From Paraburkholderia atlantica (lineage in GTDB: Bacteria > Pseudomonadota > Gammaproteobacteria > Burkholderiales > Burkholderiaceae): DNA of 64,000 bases. Both the position numbers and the translations under genes were made by a program. The stretch covers positions 1 through 64,000 of the forward strand of contig NZ_WHNQ01000016.1 of NCBI RefSeq assembly GCF_009362785.1, in the 5' to 3' direction. The notes below the pieces were generated by a model that worked only from the letters and a program-made list of their open reading frames with translations, did not search any database and was not told the origin of the DNA. Positions within the stretch are counted from its first letter, which is position 1, and the number at the start of each line of letters is the position of its first letter. Positions 39,966 to 47,788 of this stretch are shown here, piece by piece.

Positions 39966-40424
39966 ATGCGATTCGATCGTACTCCCAGGGTAGAGGGTCT
40001 TCGCTGGACGCCGCGGATGGAAGCGTTGCATCTGAGCCGTCAGGATCGGGCTCGTGAGAAGATCGAGCGTGCCTACCCACTTTTCAGCGATCAGATCGAG
40101 GTGCCCCAGGCGCTTTCGGTCGATGAAGAGCGGGAACGTCGCGAACGGTTGCTGTACCAGAGCGAGCAACGCATGCGCGATCTGTACGCCCAGCAATGGC
40201 GTCGCCTGCGTCGCGAGTTCTTCGCATGCACGCCCGAGGTGCGCGCGCGGATCATGGAGGCCTGGAAGGTGTGGCGCGGTCCGGCCAACCCTGTCTGTTT
40301 CGCCTACGTGCTCGAGCAGCACAACGGCGTGGGCGAAGAGAAGTCCCGGCGGCACCGCGAGCGGGAAGCGGCGATGATCGCCCGGATCGATGCAGCACGG
40401 GCCGCTCAGACAGCGTTAGTCTGA
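39966..40424 (+). CDS. Unknown charged helical protein
   Basis: 152 residues, 11 bases after the large gene, with GGAGGGTACC before the ATG. Very rich in Arg and Glu (LSVDEERERRERLLYQSEQR, MRDLYAQQWRRLRREFF), mostly long helices. No family is recognised. Followed by a strong terminator, it closes a two-gene unit. Confidence 0.6.
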   Translation: MRFDRTPRVEGLRWTPRMEALHLSRQDRAREKIERAYPLFSDQIEVPQALSVDEERERRERLLYQSEQRMRDLYAQQWRRLRREFFACTPEVRARIMEAWKVWRGPANPVCFAYVLEQHNGVGEEKSRRHREREAAMIARIDAARAAQTALV

Positions 40425-40444
40425 CGGCAATTTTCCTGAACCAC

Positions 40445-40473
40445 AGCCGGCGCTTATGCGCCGGCTTTTTTTT
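40445..40473 (+). terminator. Intrinsic terminator
   Basis: AGCCGGCGC (40445-40453) pairs with GCGCCGGCT (40458-40466) around TTAT, followed by seven T. Confidence 0.92.
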
Positions 40474-40550
40474 CGCCCTGGCGTCACGCGAGAAGTCTAA
40501 GCGGGGTCAATCTGCTCATCATTCGGGCAAACCGTCGCGCAGCGGCCGCG

Positions 40551-40674
40551 CATACTGGGCTCTGTTACCCGCGTCCACGACGCATCGACCCGCCGGAGAT
40601 CCGGCAACAATGCTGCCCTTGGGGATCACGTCCCTTGGGGCGTTGTTCAGGGGCACTTCCTTCGAGGACACCCC
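40551..40674 (+). promoter_or_regulatory. Structured leader, family member 6
   Basis: CATACT (40551-40556), 12 bases, CCGCGTC (40569-40575), GACGC (40579-40583), ATCGA. Second hairpin GCCGG (40592-40596) with CCGGC (40601-40605). CCCTTGGGG occurs twice, and the ACGTCCC...GGGGCGT hairpin follows. AGGGG (40650-40654) can pair with CCCC in ACACCCC, adjoining the ATG at 40675. Confidence 0.65.
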
Positions 40675-40917
40675 ATGAAACATCCGAACGCTGTTTCAGG
40701 CAACCGGGACGTTTCAATCGCCCAGATCGAAAACGCGATCAACGTGTGGCGCAACCGCAATCCGGCTACCTCCGACGAGGAGGTGACGGTGCTGTGCGCT
40801 GAAGCACGCTGTCTCGCCAATCTCTACGGCAGCATGATCTTCAACCGCGCGACCGCCGTGCCGCGCGAAACCCTTACCGAAGCTCAACTGGCCGCTCTGG
40901 CTGGCGCGCAGGCGTAA
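40675..40917 (+). CDS. DUF3717 family protein
   Basis: 80 residues from ATG 40675. The DUF3717 pattern is visible: SIAQIENAINVWRNRNPATS, EARCLANLYGSMIFNRA. Small helical proteins of unknown function common in Burkholderiales plasmids and genomes. It stands alone between leader 6 and leader 7, both of which end CCCCATGAAA. Confidence 0.8.
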   Translation: MKHPNAVSGNRDVSIAQIENAINVWRNRNPATSDEEVTVLCAEARCLANLYGSMIFNRATAVPRETLTEAQLAALAGAQA

Positions 40918-40930
40918 GGCGCAACTTTTT

Positions 40931-41043
40931 CGCGTCTCCAGGACGCATCGACGCGCCGCATCCGCGGCACATCCAGCTCGCCCCTCAGGGACCACGTCCC
41001 CCCGGGGCGTTGTTTCGTGGGGCTTTTCCTTTTCAGGTACCCC
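40931..41043 (+). promoter_or_regulatory. Structured leader, family member 7
   Basis: CGCGTC (40931-40936), GACGC (40942-40946), ATCGA, then the second hairpin GCCGC (40955-40959) with GCGGC (40964-40968). A third, GC-rich hairpin around GTCCCCCCGGGG follows. GTGGGG near 41,020 can pair with CCCCAT at the start codon. The -10 (perhaps TAAGGC, 40915-40920) is weak, so this leader could instead be read through from the gene before. Confidence 0.6.
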
Positions 41044-42063
41044 ATGAAAGTCTCTGCCTCGCAACTTCGCGAACTGCTCATCACCTACATTCCGGCCCGC
41101 CTTCCGGTGCTTATCACTGGGGCTCCAGGCATTGGCAAGAGCGACATCGTCGCTCAGGCGGCTCAGGAAACCGGGCATGACCTGCTCATCAGCCATCCCG
41201 TCGTTGAAGACCCGACGGACTCGAAGGGTCTGCCATTCCCTGACGGGAACGTCGCCCGCTTCCTGCCGTTCGGGGATCTCGAGCGCGCATTGAGAGCGAC
41301 AACGCCGCTGCTCTGGTTCCTTGACGATCTGGGCCAGGCATCGCCGGCAGTGCAGGCGGCAAAGATGCAACTGCTGCTGGCACGCCGCATCGGCGAGCAC
41401 GCGCTGCCCGACTGTGTCACGTTCGTTGCGGCCACCAACCGGCGCAACGACAACGCGGGTGTCTCGGGCATTCTCGATCCCGTCATCTCGCGTTTCGCGA
41501 CGGTGGTGGAGCTTGAGCCTTCGATCGCCGACTGGACGGACTGGGCGGCTCGCAGCGGTGTTCCTGCCGAACTGATCGCGTTTCTGCGATTCCGGCCGGA
41601 CCTGCTGTCCGTGAAGAAGACCGCGCGCGATATCGAAAACGCACCGAGCCCCCGAACATGGGGATTCGTCGCGAAGACGATGCCGGTCGTGCCGAAGTCG
41701 CTCGAGCTCGTCTCCTACGCGGGTTCGGTGGGCGAGGCTGCAGCGAGCGAACTGATGAGCTTTCTTGCCATCTACCGCGAGCTGCCCTCGCCGGACGCCA
41801 TCATCCTGTCGCCGGACACGGCGCCGATCCCTGAGACCCCGGCCGCGCTGTATGCGGTCAGTTCGGCGCTGGCGGCGCACTCGACCGAAGGCAACTTCGA
41901 GCGGGTGCTGACCTACAACCAGCGGCTGATCGACGTAGGCCACCGTGAATTCGGTGCGCTTCTCGCGCGTGATGCCGTGCGTCGCAAGCCTGAACTGGCG
42001 AGCACCCATGCGTTCATCCGCGCGCAGGGTGGCGAAATCGGAAAAATCATCCGCGGCGAGTAA
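41044..42063 (+). CDS. MoxR-type AAA+ ATPase
   Basis: 339 residues from ATG 41044. Walker A GAPGIGKS (26-33), Walker B LLWFLDDLGQAS (about 87-98), sensor 1 FVAATNRRNDNAG and the Arg finger region ILDPVISRFATVVELEP are all in place. The pattern is that of the MoxR/CobS class, which works with VWA-domain partners to remodel complexes. The partners here are the DUF3150-like and VWA genes that follow. Substrate unknown. Confidence 0.88.
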   Translation: MKVSASQLRELLITYIPARLPVLITGAPGIGKSDIVAQAAQETGHDLLISHPVVEDPTDSKGLPFPDGNVARFLPFGDLERALRATTPLLWFLDDLGQASPAVQAAKMQLLLARRIGEHALPDCVTFVAATNRRNDNAGVSGILDPVISRFATVVELEPSIADWTDWAARSGVPAELIAFLRFRPDLLSVKKTARDIENAPSPRTWGFVAKTMPVVPKSLELVSYAGSVGEAAASELMSFLAIYRELPSPDAIILSPDTAPIPETPAALYAVSSALAAHSTEGNFERVLTYNQRLIDVGHREFGALLARDAVRRKPELASTHAFIRAQGGEIGKIIRGE

Positions 42064-42097
42064 GCCGCTGCCTGTTGCTTCATCCGTTGTTCGTTCT

Positions 42098-42131
42098 GCC
42101 ACGGCCCGCCTCGCGCGCCGTGGCTTTTTTC
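42098..42131 (+). terminator. Intrinsic terminator or attenuator inside the MoxR module
   Basis: GCCACGGC (42098-42105) pairs with GCCGTGGC (42117-42124), followed by six T. Confidence 0.85.
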
Positions 42132-42171
42132 TTTCTGCTCAATCCAATCCCTTTCTATTCTGGAGTTTTCC

Positions 42172-43122
42172 ATGAACATCACTGAACTGAAATCCCGCGT
42201 CATGCTGTCGGCCGTCACGGTATCCGCCTGGCAGGCGCGCTGCTTCGACGTGAAAGCGACCGAAGAAGTCGAGAAGAACCATCAGGCCAAGGACATCGGC
42301 CGCTTCAACAAGCGCCTGCTGCCCGAGCATGCGCCGAGCTACAAGGAGGTGGTTTCGATCGGCAATCGCATTCGCCGCTATCACTACGACCACTCGCTGA
42401 AGTACGAACAGCTGGGCGTGCGTCTGCTGCCGACGGCGATCTACATGGACTTCGCCGACCAGATGCGCAAGATGAAGGATGAGTTCGATCTCGCCGTTTC
42501 CGTCTTCCTGACCGACTACCTGAATCTGAAGGAACAGGCACGGGTGGAACTGAACGGGCTGTTCAACGAGTCGGACTATCCCACGCTTGCCCGCATGTCC
42601 GAGAAGTTCGGCGTCAAGCTCGCGGTGTTGCCGTTTCCTGACGCGAGCCAGTTCGGCGTCGATCTGCCGGCCGACGTGCTGACGGATCTTCGTTCGGAAA
42701 TCGACCAGCACGTGCTTGCCTCGATCACGACGGCGAACAACGATCTGGTCGGGCGTCTGTATGAGGCCGTCTCGAAGCTGGCCGACAAGCTGTACGGTGC
42801 CACCGATGTTCGCCTGGGCGTCACCAACCAGGTGCGCGAACTGTGCGAACTGCTGCCGAAGCTGAACTTCACGAACGATCCGAAGCTCAACCACATCCTC
42901 GAACAGGCGAAGACGCATCTCGCGGTTCACAGGGGTGCGGATCTGAAGGAGTCGAGCGTGCTGCGTTCGCAGGTCGCGGCCAAGGCCTCTGAAATCGAGG
43001 GGCTGATGGCAGCGTTCATGGGCGGGGCACCGGAGCCGGTAGCGAATCAGCTTTCGACGTTCGCACCGCTGGAGCAGGTTGTCCAGCCGGAGCCGACGCC
43101 GCTTCTGCGACTCGTCGCCTGA
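42172..43122 (+). CDS. DUF3150-like protein of the MoxR-VWA module
   Basis: 316 residues from ATG 42172, after CTGGAGTTTTCC. Helical protein: VSAWQARCFDVKATEEVEKN, HYDHSLKYEQLGVRLLPTAI, FDLAVSVFLTDYLNLKEQAR. This resembles DUF3150, a family often found between a MoxR ATPase and a VWA protein on phages and plasmids. Its job is not known; it may be the adaptor of the ATPase. The VWA gene starts 7 bases after its stop. Confidence 0.65.
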   Translation: MNITELKSRVMLSAVTVSAWQARCFDVKATEEVEKNHQAKDIGRFNKRLLPEHAPSYKEVVSIGNRIRRYHYDHSLKYEQLGVRLLPTAIYMDFADQMRKMKDEFDLAVSVFLTDYLNLKEQARVELNGLFNESDYPTLARMSEKFGVKLAVLPFPDASQFGVDLPADVLTDLRSEIDQHVLASITTANNDLVGRLYEAVSKLADKLYGATDVRLGVTNQVRELCELLPKLNFTNDPKLNHILEQAKTHLAVHRGADLKESSVLRSQVAAKASEIEGLMAAFMGGAPEPVANQLSTFAPLEQVVQPEPTPLLRLVA

Positions 43123-43129
43123 GGTGGCC

Positions 43130-44401
43130 ATGGACCCGCGCATCTCGAAGCAACGCACGGCGCTGGTCCTCGACCAGCCGTTTTTCGGCGCACTCGCTTT
43201 GCGTCTGAAGGTGGTCGAAGATCCGTCGTGCAGGACGTTCTGGACTGACGGGGAATCGCTGGGATACAACCCGGCGTACCTCGGCGGTCTGAACGATCTG
43301 GAAACGCGCGGCGTGCTGGCGCATGAGGTTCTGCATGTGGCCAATGGCCACTGCTGGCGCCAGGGCGATCGCGATCCGAAACTCTGGAACGACGCATGTG
43401 ACTATGCGATCAATCCGATCGTGTACGACGCAGGCATGCAGTTGCCGAAGGGCGTGCTCGTCGATGCCCGCTTCAAGGGCAAGTCGGCCGAGGAGATTTA
43501 CGGCATCCTCGCGCAGGAGAAGCGGCAGAAGGAAAAGCAGCAGGGCAACGGTAAGAAGGATGGTGGCAAACCGGATGCGCAGCCTGGCCAGCAGTCGACT
43601 CCACAGTCGGCCCAACAGCCAGGCGGCACACCCGGTGGCAACAGCCCGCCGCAATCCGCGAACGGCGCGACCACACCGTGCGCAACACCCGAGTCCGGCA
43701 CTTCTCCCGAGGCTGCTCCCTCCTGTGGCGAGGTCCGTCAATACAGAGGGGACGACAAGGCGCAGAAGGAAGCTGACTGGAAGGTCGCCGTCCTGCAGGC
43801 CGCGAAAGCGGCGAAGATGCGGGGCGGGATGGGCGGCGCTCTGGAAGGCGTGGTCCAGGTGGCGGTGGAACCTGTGGTTGACTGGCGCGCGATCCTGCAA
43901 CGCTTTGCGCAGGAATCGTCGCCGACTGACTACACTTTCGCGATGCCCAATCGCCGGTACCTGCACATGGGGCTGTATCTGCCGTCGCTCAACGAACCGG
44001 CGGTTGGCGATGCGGTGTTCGTGCGCGATTCCAGCGGTTCGGTGTTTGACGAGACGCAGGCACAGTTCGACGCGGAAATCCTTGTTGTGAATGAGACTGT
44101 GCGGCCGCGGCGGCTGATCGTGATGGATTGCGATACGCGTGTAAAGCAGGTGCAGATCTTCGAGCGCGGCGACGCGGTCGAACTGCTACCGGTGCGTGGC
44201 GGGGGAGGCACTTCGTTTGTCGATCCGTTCAAACGGCTGGCCGACGAAGGCATTCAACCCACGTTTCTGGTCTATCTCACCGACATGGATGGAGCATTTC
44301 CGATCGATGAACCGTCCTATCCCGTCCTGTGGGCATCGACCGTGCCGCTCCGGCGCGCGAAGAAGGCACCGTTTGGGGAAATGATGGAAGTGATCTGCTG
44401 A
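43130..44401 (+). CDS. VWA-domain protein with N-terminal HExxH metallopeptidase-like domain (DUF2201)
   Basis: 423 residues from ATG 43130 in GGTGGCCATGG. Residues 65-69 are HEVLH in VLAHEVLHVANGH, a zincin-like HExxH, within the DUF2201 N-terminal domain. A long Gln/Pro/Gly-rich linker (about 150-205) follows. The C-terminal domain is VWA-like, with a MIDAS-type D-x-S-x-S near residue 300 (RDSSGSV), GGGGTSFVDPF and YLTDMDG. Together with the MoxR ATPase it forms a plausible chaperone-protease module. Confidence 0.85.
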   Translation: MDPRISKQRTALVLDQPFFGALALRLKVVEDPSCRTFWTDGESLGYNPAYLGGLNDLETRGVLAHEVLHVANGHCWRQGDRDPKLWNDACDYAINPIVYDAGMQLPKGVLVDARFKGKSAEEIYGILAQEKRQKEKQQGNGKKDGGKPDAQPGQQSTPQSAQQPGGTPGGNSPPQSANGATTPCATPESGTSPEAAPSCGEVRQYRGDDKAQKEADWKVAVLQAAKAAKMRGGMGGALEGVVQVAVEPVVDWRAILQRFAQESSPTDYTFAMPNRRYLHMGLYLPSLNEPAVGDAVFVRDSSGSVFDETQAQFDAEILVVNETVRPRRLIVMDCDTRVKQVQIFERGDAVELLPVRGGGGTSFVDPFKRLADEGIQPTFLVYLTDMDGAFPIDEPSYPVLWASTVPLRRAKKAPFGEMMEVIC

Positions 44402-44432
44402 CAGGCGATGTCTGCCACGTGTTCTGAACCCA

Positions 44433-44462
44433 AGCCCGGCAATTTTGCCGGGCTATTTTTTT
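44433..44462 (+). terminator. Intrinsic terminator after the VWA gene
   Basis: AGCCCGGCAA (44433-44442) pairs with TTGCCGGGCT (44445-44454), then ATTTTTTT. Confidence 0.92.
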
Positions 44463-44972
44463 GCCCGCGGACTCTCCCCGCGGTCGCGCTGCTCTCGGCC
44501 AACTCCAGTCGTTCTCTTGCGCCCGCGGATGGACACGCGAATGTCGGCTCCAGAGACAGTAGCTGCACTTCACACATCCAGCTGCTCAGTCGCAGCATCG
44601 CTCATTGGCTCGCTAGCGAGGATGGCCGTGCGCGATTGGTCCGAACGCAAAGCTTCCTGACTGCTGAGGTGCGCGGCAGGCCTTGCCGATAGCCTCCGCT
44701 CACCGGAGCGCTCGGGCTCGCAGGTCCTGACGACTTCACGCCGTCTAGCCAGCTAGCCCGTCCTCTGTCTTTGTAGTGCGTCCTCATGCGCGACAAAGAT
44801 TCTATGATGACCGGATGTGTATCGCGGCGCACGTGACAGCAAGAACGGGAGATCAGAAGGGGACAGCGTACATCCTCTGTCCAGGCCTGAACGTTTGTAA
44901 GCGTTGCTCCAGTACCGTCTAGACCTGTTTCGCGGCAAACGCGGGAGTCTCGTGACATAGTGCATCCTTTGG
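44463..44972. other. No supported gene
   Basis: Open frames here lack start sites and resemble no family. The stretch separates the plasmid core from the recombinase/IS66 block, and its composition is less GC-rich than its neighbours. No terminal repeats are seen. Confidence 0.45.
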
Positions 44973-46229
44973 TTAGAAGCCCGGCAACTTGAGTGACTTC
45001 TCTGCTTCCTGTCGGGCCTTGAAGTGAGGCGGTCGCCTTTCCTTGATAGCCCGTACACCCTCCCTGACGGCTTCGGACTCAAGCTCAGCAACAGGGACCT
45101 GCCAGGGCGCCGAGGGCATGAGTTGAGTCGCAGGCAGTATTCCTTCACGGATCAGGCGGTGAATCGAGCTGCCGTAGATTCCCAGTCGCCGTGAGGCCTC
45201 TTCCACGCTGATCGTCTCCGCATGCGATGCCACCGGATCGAATGGCGCAATGCCCAGCCGTTCACGCAGTTCGGTAACACGAACCGTGGTCCAGGTCTTG
45301 CCGTCTGGCGATTTGCATCGCATGCGGTTCATGGTCACCGCAAGCTCCCTGTCCGGCCACTGCCCGCCAAGCTTGCGCATAACCTCAACAGCACTGAAGT
45401 GTTGGCCAGATGGATATCGACCAACATTCACGCGTGCGACGCGCAGCTCCGTGTGCCGACCGCCGGTCCAGTGAACCGTTGCGACTGCTTCATTCGTATT
45501 GTCGTCCAGATCAATCACGACTTCCTGAATGAGAATACGGGTCAGCCGCTGCTTTGTTCGCATATCGGTGCCCGGCGCATTCCACGCCGCCGGGAGATCG
45601 CGTGCGAGCGTCATCAACTGCGTCTGGTCGATCGCGGGCCGGCTTGCAACCTCGCGGTCCAGAAGCGCAGCGCGCTCTTCGAGGTGAGCGACACGTTCGA
45701 GGGCTGCATTCCAGCGCGCTTCAAGCTCGCGTGCAACCAATCGTTTCGTCGGATCGACAACCTCATACCGGCGTGCGGCAAGAGAGGCATCGTAGCGCGC
45801 TTCCTCGAGCTCGCAGGCTAACGCGCGACGCGCATCATTGCCTGCGCGCGATGTTTGCTGTGCAGCGCGAACGGCCGCTTCCACCGCATGCTCCGAAACC
45901 GCTTCGAGAATTGCGGCCGCCACTGCTTTGTCGATACGTATTCCGCCGATTCCGATACAGCGGAATGCTCCGACATGTGCTTCGTCGCCACGGCAGTAAT
46001 AGCGATGCGCGTGGCCGGCTCTCATGCCGTAGTTGACTCGCATCATTCGGCCGCACCGGCCACATCGCGCCAGGCCAGTAAGCAATGCCCGCCCACCACG
46101 AGCAGATCGACGGGAAGCCCGCTTCTTCATGTGTGTGTTCTCGGCAATCATCCTCTGATGCTCCTCGAACTGATCCCACGTTATGTACCCTGGGTGATGG
46201 TCGCGCAACAGGACGCTCCAGTCCTTCAT
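44973..46229 (-). pseudogene. Large serine recombinase, C-terminal part (frameshifted)
   Basis: 418 residues from ATG 46229. It starts MKDWSVLLRDHHPGYITWDQ, the start of the recombinase zinc-ribbon region, followed by LTGLARCGRCGRMMRVNYG, a long coiled coil (EEARYDASLAARRYEVVDPT) and an excisionase-type helix-turn-helix near the end (VEEASRRLGIYGSSIHRLIR). In homologues I recall, this continues directly from the catalytic part without a break. Here the two halves overlap as ATGA. One extra C in AACCAATG would fuse them as GHSNPMKDW. Confidence 0.7.
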
Positions 46230-47065
46230 TGGTTGGAGTGGCCTTCAGTCTTACGAGCCCGTCCGTCGACGACCGCGGTGCGCTGGGTCGTCCTTCCAAA
46301 CACATACGCCCCAGCATAAACCGGATGCTCCAGGATCTGGACGACCGTGTGATATGCAGGCCTGCTCCATTCGATCCGGATGCCCGCGGGGCCGTGCCGT
46401 GTCACCGGCAGCTTCACGTCGGATTGTATGGCCCATAGCAGCACCTGACGGGCACTGCCGAGTTCGCGAAACTTACGGAAGAGCACCCGGATGGACTCGG
46501 CAACCCGTTCGTCTGGATCCATCTCGATCTGCCCAAGCTCGTTCCAGCAGTAGCCCGGAGGTAGCGCAAAGCGCAATTCGCCACGCTGGGCCTTCGAATC
46601 ACGCGCGGCAATGCCACGCTGCCGCAGCAGACTGAGTTCGTACTCCGACATCGTGCCTTTGAGTCCAAGCAGGAGCCGATCGTTGACCAGCCTGGGGTCA
46701 TAAATACCGTCGTGATCAACGACGACCGTGCCGACCAGCGCGCAAAGATCAATGAGATGGTGCCAATCGCGGCCGTTGCGCGCAAGTCGTGAAGCCTCGA
46801 GACAGAACACGGCGCCGACGGATCCTGCACACACTGACGCGACCAGCTTCTGGAACCCGGGACGTTCGATACTGCCGGAGCCCGAACGTCCAAGGTCATC
46901 GTCGATCGTCGTCACTGAAGCAAAGCCCATGGTTCGTGCAGATTCAGCGAGCGCGTACTGACGATTCTGGCTCTCCGTGTGCTCCACCACCTGGCTCATG
47001 GTTGATTGACGGACGTAGACCACCGCGCCTCGGCAAAGATGTTCAGCGGAGATCTTCTGGTTCAT
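46226..47065 (-). pseudogene. Large serine recombinase, N-terminal catalytic part (frameshifted)
   Basis: 279 residues from ATG 47065. Resolvase catalytic domain with the nucleophile Ser in VVYVRQSTMSQ and the helix E blocks (DDDLGRSGSGSIERPGFQKL, FCLEASRLARNGRDWHHLID, GLKGTMSEYELSLLRQRG). The recombinase domain (YAGAYVFGRTTQRTAVVDGR) follows, then a stop just where the zinc-ribbon half should begin. Both halves could still be made by coupled translation (ATGA) and work as a split enzyme. Confidence 0.75.
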
Positions 47066-47240
47066 CGCGATCTCCTGGGTCGGTTATGTTCGCCGGCTTG
47101 CCCAGCGCTTCCAGCAGAAGTGCCGCGAGCGCGTCGATCACTTCCTCCCGTCGATTCCCCACTATGGCTGCGTCGAAGGTGGGATCTAGGTGCAGTTCCA
47201 GCGGAAGCTGTACGCCGGGTTCTCTTTGCAGTCGTCTCAT
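47043..47240 (-). CDS. Small protein upstream of the recombinase
   Basis: 65 residues: MRRLQREPGVQLPLELHLDP, then an amphipathic helix REEVIDALAALLLEALGKPA. It overlaps the recombinase start by a few codons, suggesting coupling. This three-gene order (DUF5372-like, small protein, recombinase) fits a mobile module, but the small frame also lies within another open frame, so confidence is limited. Confidence 0.45.
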   Translation of the reverse strand: MRRLQREPGVQLPLELHLDPTFDAAIVGNRREEVIDALAALLLEALGKPANITDPGDRDEPEDLR

Positions 47241-47526
47241 CGGAATGGCCCTCCGTTGACAGAGGCTTCGATGATCCTCCTTCGGCGGAGTGGCGCTTCC
47301 GATCAGACAGGACGCGGCACAAGAAGGCCAGCGCTTCGGCGCTCACTTGCGGTTCGCCAAGCGACATTGCCGAGCATATCGACGCATCGAGCATCCAGGC
47401 TGGCAGTTCGCGGGAGATCTGTTGCGGGACGTCGAGGTGAACCATCTGATTCCCGCGGCGCCCAGTGCGGCGGACCAGCCTGTATTCCTGGCCGTAGGCG
47501 GGGTGCCAGCGGTATGCGATCACCAC
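47062..47526 (-). CDS. DUF5372-like protein (C-terminal half doubtful)
   Basis: The frame starts with GTG near 47526 and gives VIAYRWHPAYGQEYRLVRRT, then GNQMVHLDVPQQISRELPAW, MLDASICSAMSLGEPQVSAE, similar to DUF5372 proteins that accompany transposase or recombinase genes. After about residue 100 the composition turns Arg/Ser/Thr-rich and overlaps the 65-residue gene in another frame, so the true protein is probably shorter and a frameshift is possible. It is divergent from the IS66 remnant. Confidence 0.45.
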   Translation of the reverse strand: MVIAYRWHPAYGQEYRLVRRTGRRGNQMVHLDVPQQISRELPAWMLDASICSAMSLGEPQVSAEALAFLCRVLSDRKRHSAEGGSSKPLSTEGHSDETTAKRTRRTASAGTAPRSHLRRSHSGESTGGSDRRARGTSAGSAGQAGEHNRPRRSR

Positions 47527-47540
47527 GATTTGCGATCGGT

Positions 47541-47759
47541 ATGTTGAATGTCGTGCGGCTTGGCGATCTGCTCAAGGTGCTGTGGTGGAGTGGCGACGGC
47601 ATGTGCCTGCTGATGAAGCGACTCGGGAAGGGGCGTTTCGTATGGCCTCAAGCCGACGGTGGCGTTATCTGCCTGAGCCCGGCGTAACTGTCGATGCTGC
47701 TGGAAGGCATCGACTGGCGGCAACCGACGAGAACGGCACGACCGACCTCGGCGTTGTAA
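47541..47759 (+). pseudogene. IS66 TnpB remnant with nonsense codon
   Basis: The frame from 47541 gives RLGDLLKVLWWSGDGMCLLM, KRLGKGRFVWPQADGGVICL, the core of IS66 TnpB, but the N-terminal half is missing. A TAA at 47685-47687 interrupts SPA-(Q)-LSMLLEGIDWRQP, where IS66 TnpB has Gln, so a C-to-T change made the stop. The frame otherwise ends at 47759. Confidence 0.8.
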
Positions 47760-47788
47760 ACGTCGCTGCCCGCGCGCAAACTGCCTGC

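Noticed and set aside
40714..43344. Long minus-strand open frames of 462 and 401 residues
   Set aside because: Antis­ense shadows of the MoxR and DUF3150-like genes; Arg/His-rich with no motifs.
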